Program-made: the position numbers and the translations under genes | The notes under the pieces: generated by a model | Seen by the model: the letters and a program-made list of their open reading frames with translations, nothing else | The model's database searches: none | Told to the model about the DNA's origin: nothing | Assembly (NCBI GenBank): GCA_937973585.1 | Contig: CALJKN010000221.1 | Coordinates: 1 to 55,340, forward strand | Reading direction: 5' to 3' | DNA length: 55,340 nt | Source: an uncultured Helicobacteraceae bacterium | GTDB taxonomy: Bacteria; Campylobacterota; Campylobacteria; Campylobacterales; UBA6016 | Shown: positions 31,184 to 38,942 of the stretch, one piece after another | Numbering within the stretch: the stretch's first letter is position 1 | How the letters are laid out: the number at the start of each line of letters is the position of its first letter

Positions 31184-33262
31184 ATGTCTAGAACAGTCCC
31201 ATTGGACAAAATTAGAAACATCGGTATCGCAGCCCACATCGATGCCGGAAAAACAACCACTACCGAGAGAATCCTATTTTATACCGGTATGTCACACAAA
31301 ATAGGCGAGGTTCACGACGGCGCCGCTACTATGGACTGGATGGAACAAGAGAAAGAAAGAGGTATTACTATTACTTCTGCGGCTACTACTTGTCAATGGA
31401 AAGATATCCAAATCAATATCATCGACACTCCGGGACACGTTGACTTTACAATCGAAGTTGAAAGGTCTATGAGGGTTCTTGACGGTGCTGTTGCAGTATT
31501 CTGTGCGGTTGGCGCTGTTCAGCCACAATCTGAAACTGTTTGGAGACAAGCAAATAGATACGGCGTTCCAAGAATTATCTATGTAAACAAAATGGACAGA
31601 ACGGGCGCTGACTTTTACAATGTTATCAACTCTGTAAAATCAAGACTAAAAGCTAATCCGGTACCACTTCAAATACCAATCGGCGCTGAAGAAAACTTCC
31701 AAGGTATTGTTGACCTTGTTGAGATGAAAGCGTACACTTGGACAGGTGAAATCGGTGCAAAAGCAACCGTAGGAGAAATTCCTGCAGACCTAAAAGAAAA
31801 AGCGGAAGAGTTCAGAAAAATACTAGTAGAAGCTGCTGCTGAGTCTGATGAAGAACTTATGATGAAATTCCTTGAGGGCGAAGAGCTAACAGAGGAAGAG
31901 ATAATCAAGGGTATCAAAGCAGGTTGCCTTGCAATGACTATCACTCCAATGCTGTGCGGATCTTCGTTTAAAAACAAAGGTACCGAAAAAATGCTTGACG
32001 CAGTTGTAACATACCTTCCGTCACCAACCGAAGTTGCGCAAATAAAAGGTATCGATCCTAAAAATGAAGAAGAAGTTGTTGTTAACTCAACCGATGAAAA
32101 TTTCTCTGCACTTGCGTTCAAAATTATGACAGACCCTTTTGTCGGTCAGCTAACTTTCGTAAGGGTTTACTCTGGTAAACTAGAGAGCGGTAGCTACGTT
32201 CAAAACTCTACAAAAGAGAAAAAAGAGAGGGTAGGCCGTCTTCTAAAGATGCATGCAAACAAAAGAGAAGAGGTAAAAGAGCTTTACGCAGGTGATATCG
32301 GTGCGGTGGTCGGTCTAAAAGATACGCTAACGGGCGATACTCTGTGCGATGATTCTCATCCTGTTATCCTTGAGAGAATGACATTCCCAGAGCCTGTTAT
32401 CTCTATCGCAGTTGAGCCAAAAACAAAAGCTGACCAAGAAAAAATGGGTCTTGCGCTTAAAAAACTAGCGGAAGAGGATCCAAGCTTTAGAGTAAGTTCT
32501 GACGAAGAGACAGGTCAAACAATTATCTCAGGTATGGGTGAGCTTCACCTTGAGATTATCGTTGACAGGATGAAGAGAGAGTTCAAAGTCGAAGCAAACG
32601 TGGGTAACCCGCAAGTTTCGTACAGAGAAACAATCAAGGGTGCTACAAAATCAGAGTGTAAATACGCAAAACAATCAGGCGGTAAAGGTCAGTACGGTCA
32701 CGTTGTATTTGAGATTGAACCGCTTGAAGCAGGTAAGGGTTTCGAGTTTGTCGACGCTATAAAAGGCGGCGTAATTCCAAGAGAGTTTATCCCGGCTGTT
32801 GAAAAAGGTGTTAGAGAGACCCTTACGGGCGGTGTTCTAGCCGGATATCCGTTTGTTGACGTAAAAGTAACACTAACATTCGGTTCTTACCATGATGTTG
32901 ACTCATCTGAGCTTGCGTTTAAACTTGCAGCTTCTATGGCATTCAAAGACGGTGCCAGAAAAGCCGGTATTGCACTTCTTGAGCCAATCATGAAGGTTGA
33001 ATGTGAAATGCCTGAAGATTATATGGGTGACGTTATCGGTGACCTAAATAGAAGAAGAGGGCAAATTCAAGAGATGGATGAGAGAAATGGCGTAAAAGTT
33101 GTTACGGCTATGGTTCCGCTCTCGGAAATGTTCGGTTATTCTACTGATATCAGATCTATGACTCAAGGTAGAGGTTCATACTCTATGGAGTTTGACCACT
33201 ATGAAGAGGCTCCAAGAAACGTAACCGAAGAGATTGTCAAAAAAAGAAACGCTTCAGCATAA
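31184..33262 (+). CDS. fusA: Elongation factor G
   Basis: 692 residues, full length. GTPase motifs AHIDAGKTTTTERILFYTG, GITITSAATTCQW, DTPGHVDFT and VNKMDRTGADF are intact, followed by domains II to V including SGMGELHLEIIVDRMKREF and RGQIQEMDER. Catalyses ribosome translocation and, with RRF, recycling. Codon use is strongly biased, as in tuf. Confidence 0.99.
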   Translation: MSRTVPLDKIRNIGIAAHIDAGKTTTTERILFYTGMSHKIGEVHDGAATMDWMEQEKERGITITSAATTCQWKDIQINIIDTPGHVDFTIEVERSMRVLDGAVAVFCAVGAVQPQSETVWRQANRYGVPRIIYVNKMDRTGADFYNVINSVKSRLKANPVPLQIPIGAEENFQGIVDLVEMKAYTWTGEIGAKATVGEIPADLKEKAEEFRKILVEAAAESDEELMMKFLEGEELTEEEIIKGIKAGCLAMTITPMLCGSSFKNKGTEKMLDAVVTYLPSPTEVAQIKGIDPKNEEEVVVNSTDENFSALAFKIMTDPFVGQLTFVRVYSGKLESGSYVQNSTKEKKERVGRLLKMHANKREEVKELYAGDIGAVVGLKDTLTGDTLCDDSHPVILERMTFPEPVISIAVEPKTKADQEKMGLALKKLAEEDPSFRVSSDEETGQTIISGMGELHLEIIVDRMKREFKVEANVGNPQVSYRETIKGATKSECKYAKQSGGKGQYGHVVFEIEPLEAGKGFEFVDAIKGGVIPREFIPAVEKGVRETLTGGVLAGYPFVDVKVTLTFGSYHDVDSSELAFKLAASMAFKDGARKAGIALLEPIMKVECEMPEDYMGDVIGDLNRRRGQIQEMDERNGVKVVTAMVPLSEMFGYSTDIRSMTQGRGSYSMEFDHYEEAPRNVTEEIVKKRNASA

Positions 33263-33271
33263 TTTCCCCTA

Positions 33272-33299
33272 AATCGGAGGTGGTTTTCCGCCTTCGATT
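33272..33299 (+). terminator. Hairpin after fusA
   Basis: AATCGGAGGTGG (33272-33283), loop TTTT, CCGCCTTCGATT (33288-33299). All 12 positions pair if G-T wobbles are allowed. The T-tract is weak (CCACTTATAAT follows). It likely ends the fusA transcript. Confidence 0.65.
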
Positions 33300-33536
33300 C
33301 CACTTATAATCACTTAGCATGTATCAAAAGTAAACTTTTTATTTTATTTCTAAAATATTTTCATACATTTTTGTATAGTTTAGAAAATTATCTTTGGATA
33401 TCTACAAATAAGCCTTTCTCACAAAATATAAAATAGTTTTTTCTTATAATAGGCCTAACTATGGATAATTTTTTAAGTATTTTATAATGTTATTTTGTGT
33501 TAAATGTTGTTTTATGCTACCCAAATAAGGTGAGGC
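33300..33536 (+). other. AT-rich gene-free region upstream of sqr
   Basis: About 240 very AT-rich bases with several TATAAT-like words (for example near 33435-33450 and TATAAT at about 33482) and TTTT-rich tracts. It must contain the sqr promoter, but no single box pair stands out. I see no gene or clear operator in it. Confidence 0.4.
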
Positions 33537-33581
33537 ATGTCCGACCCTAACAAATTTAAGGAAGACACACATGTACAATAA
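33537..33581 (+). CDS. Possible 14-codon leader peptide overlapping the start of sqr
   Basis: ATG at 33537 with AAGG six bases upstream encodes MSDPNKFKEDTHVQ and stops at 33581, 11 bases inside sqr. It is in a different frame from sqr (ATG 33571). Such an arrangement can couple translation of the main gene to ribosomes leaving the leader. It may be chance; no homologue is known to me. Confidence 0.3.
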   Translation: MSDPNKFKEDTHVQ

Positions 33582-35046
33582 GGATATTTTTCCTGATTTA
33601 GAACAAAGAGTGGAAGAGGCCGTTAAAAACGGAGAACTCAGTAGAAGGGATGCGCTAAAAGTATTTGCTTTTGCTTCAGGTGCATTGATGATAGGGGAGA
33701 CCTCATTGTTTGCCGACGGCAATGAGACAAATGCAACAGATGCAAATGCAACGCCTAAGCTAAAACAAGGGATGGACGCTAAAATCGTTATTATCGGTGG
33801 CGGTTCGGCGGGTATCACTGTAGCTGCCAGACTTGTAAAAGCTGACGTTAAGCCTGAAAACATAACATTGGTTGAGCCAAGCGATAAACACGTTTACCAA
33901 CCTGGGCAAACTCTTGTTGCAGGCGGCATCAAAACACTTGAGAGCCTAATTAAAGACGAAGCTGATTATGTACCGAGCGGCGTAAACTGGGTAAAAGAGA
34001 AAGCCGTAGAGTTTGTGGCAGAGACAAATACGGTTAAGCTTGCAAGTGGCAAAACACTAAATTATGATTATCTTGTAGTTGCCGCCGGTTTGCAATATAA
34101 CTATTCAAAAATCAAAGGCTTAACTGCCGATATGATCGGTAAAGACGGTATACATTGTATTTATGATCCAAAAGGCTCCGTTGCTATGTGGGAAGCTATG
34201 CAACAATTAAAAGGCGGCAATCTTCTATTCACCAACCCTTCAACTCCAATCAAATGTGGCGGTGCTCCACAAAAAATTATGTATCTAACTGAAGATTATA
34301 TGAGAAACTATAGCAATACCAGAAAAGATGCGAAAATAGAATTCATGACAGCAGGTGGAAAATATTTTGGTGTTCCTGCATATCATGAGGCTGTTGTAGG
34401 CTTTGTAAAAGAAAAAGAGATCAATACAAGCTTTAGCCATAATCTGGTTGAAGTAAAACCAACTGAAAAAATTGCAATATTTGAGAAAAAAACTAAAGTA
34501 AAAGTATTCGATAAAGATCTTGGTGAAGAGATTGAAGAGGAAAAAATCGAATTGGTTGAGAAAAAATACGATCTTCTTCACATTGTGCCTCCGATGAGTC
34601 CGGTAGAAGAGGTTGTAAAGAGCCCATTTGTTAACAACAAAGGGTGGATGTTTGTCGATGAACAAACAATGCAAAGCAAAAAATTCCCTAACGTATTCGG
34701 GATTGGCGATTGTATAGGTACGCCATTTGGTAAGACAGGCGGCTCTGTAAGAAAACAAGCCCCGGTGCTTGTTCAAAATATGATTGCCCTCATGAACGGT
34801 AAAGCAATGGAAGGGAAATATAACGGCTATACAGTTTGCCCGCTAATCACAAAAAGAGGCAAAGTTATGCTTGCCGAGTTTGGTTATAGCAAAGAGCAAG
34901 TTGAGAAGAAAGAACCTATTACAAAAGCTGACGCTATGCCGAGCTTCCCGCTTGATCCAGCTCAAGAGAGATGGCTATGGTGGGTATTTAAAGTATATCT
35001 ACTGCCTCCAATGTATTGGTATGGTATGCTTAGAGGTAGAGCGTAA
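33571..35046 (+). CDS. Sulfide:quinone oxidoreductase (type II-like) with twin-arginine signal
   Basis: 491 residues. The first 70 contain ELSRRDALKVFAFASGALMIG, a twin-arginine signal with hydrophobic core, so export of the folded flavoprotein to the periplasm is predicted. The Rossmann FAD motif IVIIGGGSAGITVAARL follows. LVEPSDKHVYQPGQTLVAGG, NPSTPIKCGGAPQKIMYLTEDY (first active cysteine) and VFGIGDCIGTPFGKTGGSVRKQAP (FAD/quinone site with second Cys) fit sulfide:quinone oxidoreductases related to the mitochondrial type. An amphipathic tail WWVFKVYLLPPMYWY would dock to the membrane. It oxidises sulfide and reduces quinone, feeding cbb3 oxidase encoded downstream. AAGGAAG site before ATG. 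Confidence 0.88.
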   Translation: MYNKDIFPDLEQRVEEAVKNGELSRRDALKVFAFASGALMIGETSLFADGNETNATDANATPKLKQGMDAKIVIIGGGSAGITVAARLVKADVKPENITLVEPSDKHVYQPGQTLVAGGIKTLESLIKDEADYVPSGVNWVKEKAVEFVAETNTVKLASGKTLNYDYLVVAAGLQYNYSKIKGLTADMIGKDGIHCIYDPKGSVAMWEAMQQLKGGNLLFTNPSTPIKCGGAPQKIMYLTEDYMRNYSNTRKDAKIEFMTAGGKYFGVPAYHEAVVGFVKEKEINTSFSHNLVEVKPTEKIAIFEKKTKVKVFDKDLGEEIEEEKIELVEKKYDLLHIVPPMSPVEEVVKSPFVNNKGWMFVDEQTMQSKKFPNVFGIGDCIGTPFGKTGGSVRKQAPVLVQNMIALMNGKAMEGKYNGYTVCPLITKRGKVMLAEFGYSKEQVEKKEPITKADAMPSFPLDPAQERWLWWVFKVYLLPPMYWYGMLRGRA

Positions 35047-35066
35047 GCTTTTATACTGTTTTGCTA

Positions 35067-35101
35067 GGGGAGGGGGTCTTTTGGCCTTCTCCCCTTTTTT
35101 T
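35067..35101 (+). terminator. Intrinsic terminator after sqr
   Basis: A 12-pair stem (35067-35078 with 35083-35094, wobbles allowed) starting GGGGAG and ending CTCCCC, loop TTTT, then seven T. Monocistronic end for sqr. Confidence 0.9.
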
Positions 35102-35265
35102 GTGCCTAAAATTAATTTTTAATTAAATAGTATAAAATTTATCTGTTTTTAATTTAATATTAACTAGCATTATACTTTCATAAGTAACTCATAATAGACG
35201 TTTATATGACAGTCTAAACTGCCACTAAAACGCCTACTACTTAAACTTTAAGAAGGGGTCGTTAA

Positions 35266-36654
35266 ATGGAGCAAAATCCAAACAAACAAGATTTCAAAAA
35301 AGAGTTTATGAAAAAGTGGACACCGTATTTTAAACAACGGTATATCTTTTTCATTTTTATAACCTTGATCTCGCTGGTGTTGCCTTTTATAAAAATAAAC
35401 GGCAATCATATATTCTTGCTGTCGTTTGATAAAAAGCAACTTCATCTAATGGGGATTGCTTTTGATATGCAAGAGCTATATCTAATGCCTTTTTTGCTTA
35501 TCATGCTCTTTATGGTTGTTTTCTTTCTTACAACGCTTGGCGGTAGGGTATGGTGCGGATGGGCCTGTCCTCAAACAATCTTTAGAGTTCTATATAGGGA
35601 TTTTATCGAGGGTAAACTCCTTGGTATGAACACTAGAAGAAATAAGCAAAAAACAAAAACAAACAGTATAAAAAAAGTTATTGCAATAGCTTTATGGTCT
35701 GTTTTTGCGGTGATAGCTGCATCCAACTTTATGTGGTATTTTATACCGCCCGAAGACTTTTTTGCTTATATGGCGAATCCGGCGGAACACAAGGTATTAC
35801 TCGGTTTTGTAGGAGTAATAGCCCTATTTTTGATTTATGATGTCGTATTCTTGGCTGAAAACTTTTGTGTTTATATCTGCCCTTATGCAAGAATCCAATC
35901 TGTTATGTATGACAACAATACAATTATGGAGATTTATGACGAAAAAAGAGGCGGTCTTATTTATGACGAGAGCGGCAAAAAAATAGCCGATAAACCTAGT
36001 AACGGTGACTGTGTGGGTTGTATGGCATGCGTCAATGTCTGCCCGACTCATATAGATATCAGAAAAGGTTTACAGCTTGAGTGTATCAACTGCCTTGAGT
36101 GTGCCGATGCGTGTGCCCCTGTAATGGCTAGTCTGGGTAAAGAAAACCTAATCAAATGGACGAGTTATGAGGCCATGGAAAAAGGAAAGACAAAAATCTT
36201 CAGATTTAGAATTATTGCCTACATCGTCATGTTGGCTTTAGCCTTTGCAGGTTTGATACTTCTTGGTTCCAAAAAAGAGAATATGCTCTTAAATATTAAC
36301 AGAACTAGTGAGTTATATGCGGTTAAAGATGGAGGCGTTATAGAAAATCACTACACGTTCTTATTTCAAAATACAGATAGCCAACCGCACGAGTACTATT
36401 TTGAAGTTATCGGTAGCAAAGATATAACAATTTCAAGACCAAAAGAGAGCTTCAAGCTGAATCCAGGAAGTAAAGTCAATAAGGTCGTTGTATTGTCGAC
36501 CGATAAAGAACTGGTAAAAAATGACAGAAAAGATACCCCGATACCGATCAAGATCAGGGCTTTTGCGGTAGACAAGAAAGATCTGATAGTTGTAGAGAGG
36601 GATGCGGTATTTTTCTATCCGTCTCTTGAAGTTATAAAACAAAAAGCAAAATAA
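35266..36654 (+). CDS. ccoG: Cytochrome c oxidase accessory protein CcoG (RdxA/FixG family)
   Basis: 462 residues. Four to five transmembrane helices at the N-terminus, with GGRVWCGWACPQTIFR and the CVYICPYARIQSVMYDNNT segment, then two 4Fe-4S sets CVGCMACVNVCPTHIDIRKG and CINCLECADACAPVM. The C-terminal periplasmic Ig-like domain begins around residue 345. CcoG is a copper reductase needed for assembly of the CuB site in cbb3 oxidases. Its place between sqr and ccoNOQP fits. AGAAGGGG lies before the ATG. A flavoprotein gene follows after three bases. Confidence 0.95.
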   Translation: MEQNPNKQDFKKEFMKKWTPYFKQRYIFFIFITLISLVLPFIKINGNHIFLLSFDKKQLHLMGIAFDMQELYLMPFLLIMLFMVVFFLTTLGGRVWCGWACPQTIFRVLYRDFIEGKLLGMNTRRNKQKTKTNSIKKVIAIALWSVFAVIAASNFMWYFIPPEDFFAYMANPAEHKVLLGFVGVIALFLIYDVVFLAENFCVYICPYARIQSVMYDNNTIMEIYDEKRGGLIYDESGKKIADKPSNGDCVGCMACVNVCPTHIDIRKGLQLECINCLECADACAPVMASLGKENLIKWTSYEAMEKGKTKIFRFRIIAYIVMLALAFAGLILLGSKKENMLLNINRTSELYAVKDGGVIENHYTFLFQNTDSQPHEYYFEVIGSKDITISRPKESFKLNPGSKVNKVVVLSTDKELVKNDRKDTPIPIKIRAFAVDKKDLIVVERDAVFFYPSLEVIKQKAK

Positions 36655-36657
36655 AAT

Positions 36658-37824
36658 ATGAAAAAAGTAGCTATTCTAGGCGGAGGGATTGCCGGGCTAG
36701 AAGCGGCAATATCACTGAGAAGTCAAGGGTTTTCCGTTACACTTGTGTCTAATAGGGGATATCTTTTTATATACCCTATGTCTATTTGGATTCCTACGAG
36801 AGAGAAGACGTTTGAGGATGTCTCCCTCTCTCTTTATGATTTATCGAAAGCTCACGGATTTGATCTGATAATCGATGAAGTTATTTCAATAAATGCGGCA
36901 AACTCTACATTTACATTGGCAGAAATAGGTATTGTCGGCTATGAGTATCTTATAGTTGCACTCGGTTCCGAAAAGATGCACATTGAAGGGATGGAACACA
37001 CTATCTCTATTTGTGGGCAGCCTGAAGATTCTATCAAACTCAGAGATAAGATTGACCTGCTTTTGAAAAAGGGTGGGGGAAAGCTAACGGCAGGCTTCAC
37101 CGGTAACCCTATTGATGTTACGGGGGTTAGGGGCGAACCGGCTTTTGAGTTTATTTTTAATATCCATAATTTTTTAAAAAAACAGAAAAAAAGAGATGCT
37201 TTTGAATTGACTTTTTTTGCCCCTATGAACACTATAGGCGAAAAGATAGGCGAAAAGGCGACAGTCGAGTTTAGCAGATTTTTTTCAAAGCTAAAAATCA
37301 ACACAAAGCTAGGCGAGAATATCGTTGGCTTTGAAGATAACGGTATCCGTTTTGAAAACGGATCTTTTTTGGATTCCGATATGACAATGTTTATATCCGG
37401 CAGATGTGGTCACTCTGTTTTGAAAAATTCTGATTTACCCAGAAATCCGGCGGGCTTTATAGAGATTGACGACACATGTAAAGTTGTCGGTTTTGATAGA
37501 GTATTTGCTGTCGGCGACGTTGCTTCAATAAACGGTCCGGACTGGAGGGTAAAACAAGGGCATTTGGCCGAGGTTATGGCAAGAAATGCGGCCTTTAATA
37601 TTTTTAGCATGGAAAACGGTAGTGATGCAAGACGTAGCTATGTAGAGCAAATAAATCTAATATATATGTTAGACATGGGTGATTCTGCTTCCCTTGTTTA
37701 CAGAGACTCCAAGAGAGATTATTTGATACCGATGCCGATTGTCGGTCATTGGATTAAAAAAGGGTGGGGGAGATACTATAAGCTAAGCAGACTGGGCAAA
37801 ATACCGAGACTGCCGGGCGCATAA
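36658..37824 (+). CDS. FAD-dependent pyridine nucleotide-disulfide oxidoreductase, SQR/NDH-2 superfamily
   Basis: 388 residues. FAD motif VAILGGGIAGLEAAISLRSQG, second dinucleotide area around ALGSEKMHIEGM, and the C-terminal FAD motif VFAVGDVASINGPDWRVKQGHLAEVMARN. The position equivalent to the first SQR cysteine reads TGVRGEPAFEFIFN without Cys, and only scattered cysteines remain (C in SGRCGHSVL). It may be a divergent sulfide or persulfide oxidoreductase, an NADH:quinone type II dehydrogenase, or something else. C-terminal basic/aromatic tail IKKGWGRYYKLSRLGKI suggests membrane docking. Separated from ccoG by three bases, so co-transcribed. Confidence 0.75.
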   Translation: MKKVAILGGGIAGLEAAISLRSQGFSVTLVSNRGYLFIYPMSIWIPTREKTFEDVSLSLYDLSKAHGFDLIIDEVISINAANSTFTLAEIGIVGYEYLIVALGSEKMHIEGMEHTISICGQPEDSIKLRDKIDLLLKKGGGKLTAGFTGNPIDVTGVRGEPAFEFIFNIHNFLKKQKKRDAFELTFFAPMNTIGEKIGEKATVEFSRFFSKLKINTKLGENIVGFEDNGIRFENGSFLDSDMTMFISGRCGHSVLKNSDLPRNPAGFIEIDDTCKVVGFDRVFAVGDVASINGPDWRVKQGHLAEVMARNAAFNIFSMENGSDARRSYVEQINLIYMLDMGDSASLVYRDSKRDYLIPMPIVGHWIKKGWGRYYKLSRLGKIPRLPGA

Positions 37825-37827
37825 TAA

Positions 37828-37863
37828 AATAGCAACCCTCAGTTTTGAAGGGTGGTTGCTATT
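37828..37863. terminator. Bidirectional hairpin between convergent genes
   Basis: AATAGCAACC (37828-37837) pairs perfectly with GGTTGCTATT (37854-37863). The right arm lies in the last codons of exbD on the minus strand. It can serve as terminator for both the flavoprotein gene and exbD, although T-tracts are short. Confidence 0.65.
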
Positions 37864-38219
37864 GATATCTTTTCTATATTTTTATCTTTTAAAACATCTA
37901 TAACGTCTACAAAGCCTTGAAACTTTGAGTTTCTATCCGTTCGAACCGTAACTTCTGACTCGACCGATAAATCCGCAAGCATTTTTTTGAGACCCTCTTT
38001 GTCGGTTTGTATCTGCCCAAAGAAAATTGAACCATCCTCTTTGACTGTTATCTCAATACTATTTTGAGGTTTTGTCTGCGTCTTTTCAGCTTTCGGAATG
38101 TCGATTGGTATTAGCCCCTGCGCCACAAAAGTAGCGGCAGTCAATGTAATTGTCAAAAGAACAAGCATTACATCTATAAAAGGTATTACATTGATGGTGT
38201 CAAACTTTTTCAATTTCAT
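37839..38219 (-). CDS. exbD: ExbD/TolR-family biopolymer transport protein
   Basis: 126 residues. N-terminal single transmembrane helix preceded by KKFDTINVIPFIDVMLVLLTITLTAATFV, containing the functional Asp of the family (FIDVMLVLL). The periplasmic domain follows (IDIPKAEKTQTKPQNSIEITV). Together with ExbB it uses the proton gradient to energise TonB or TolA. Overlaps exbB by 4 bases. No tonB or tolA gene is next to it in this window. Confidence 0.92.
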   Translation of the reverse strand: MKLKKFDTINVIPFIDVMLVLLTITLTAATFVAQGLIPIDIPKAEKTQTKPQNSIEITVKEDGSIFFGQIQTDKEGLKKMLADLSVESEVTVRTDRNSKFQGFVDVIDVLKDKNIEKISIATTLQN

Positions 38220-38641
38220 CTTGTGCTAGATTCCCATTTGCTACTGAGTATTTCCGCTTTTCTGGCGCAAAAATTGTATATAACAGTAGCAGGTATCGCC
38301 ACAACCAATCCTGCAGCCGTTGCCAAAAGTGTAAAAGATAGATTTTGCATCAAGCTTTTCGGGTCAGCTGCACCCCCTAGTCCCATATTGTAAAAAGTAA
38401 TCATAATACCCAATACGGTTCCCAAAAGACCGATATATACAGCATTAGACGCTATTGTTGAGAGTAGCGTCAGATTTTTAGTTAGGTGAGCTTCTAAATC
38501 ATGTCTGTTGTCGAATTTTTCAATATCGGTCTCTTTGTAGCTGAGCCACCTTTCTATGCCGATAGATATAGTAACAAAACTCAAAAACCCCAAAAACCCT
38601 AAAACTCCATACTCTACACCGATTTTAACCCATTCATGCAT
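38216..38641 (-). CDS. exbB: ExbB/TolQ-family proton channel protein
   Basis: 141 residues, the short Campylobacterota form with three membrane segments. Motifs IASNAVYIGLLGTVLGIMITFYNMGLGG and LATAAGLVVAIPATVIYNF are the conserved TM2 and TM3. It is transcribed divergently from ccoN; the roughly 300-base gap must hold both promoters. It could power TonB-dependent transport of iron or copper needed by the respiratory enzymes nearby, but that is inference. Confidence 0.93.
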   Translation of the reverse strand: MHEWVKIGVEYGVLGFLGFLSFVTISIGIERWLSYKETDIEKFDNRHDLEAHLTKNLTLLSTIASNAVYIGLLGTVLGIMITFYNMGLGGAADPKSLMQNLSFTLLATAAGLVVAIPATVIYNFCARKAEILSSKWESSTR

Positions 38642-38833
38642 TCCGGATAGCCTTTATTTTTTTAATTGTAATGTTACCAAAAAATAAGAAGTTTTAACGC
38701 CCAAATCTAATAATTATAATCTACGCTGATAGTTTTATCAAGTTAAATAATTTAATGAAGGATTTTTTTGAGTCTTAAGGCTGTTTTTTCCTGTATCATA
38801 ATGCGGATTTGTTAAAAAAACGTTAATTTTTTT

Positions 38834-38873
38834 CTTGATTTTAAGCAAGATTACAGATTTTAGCTAATACAAT
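38834..38873 (+). promoter_or_regulatory. Candidate CRP/FNR-type operator and -10 box upstream of ccoN
   Basis: CTTGATTTTAAGCAAG (38834-38849) has inverted CTTG/CAAG arms and a TTGAT half site. TACAAT at 38868-38873 is a possible -10 box. The palindrome centre would be about 40 bases before the predicted start, the place of a class II FNR/CRP activator site. The rest of the 38642-38942 gap is AT-rich with no gene. Confidence 0.4.
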
Positions 38874-38942
38874 TTAAACGCTTTTGTAAAAGGCATTGTT
38901 ACAAGGTTCTTTAATGGCCTAAATCTTAAAGGAGGGGTGTGT

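Noticed and set aside
34285..34776. 163-codon minus-strand frame opposite sqr
   Set aside because: Phe/Tyr-rich complement-frame shadow of a well-recognised gene.
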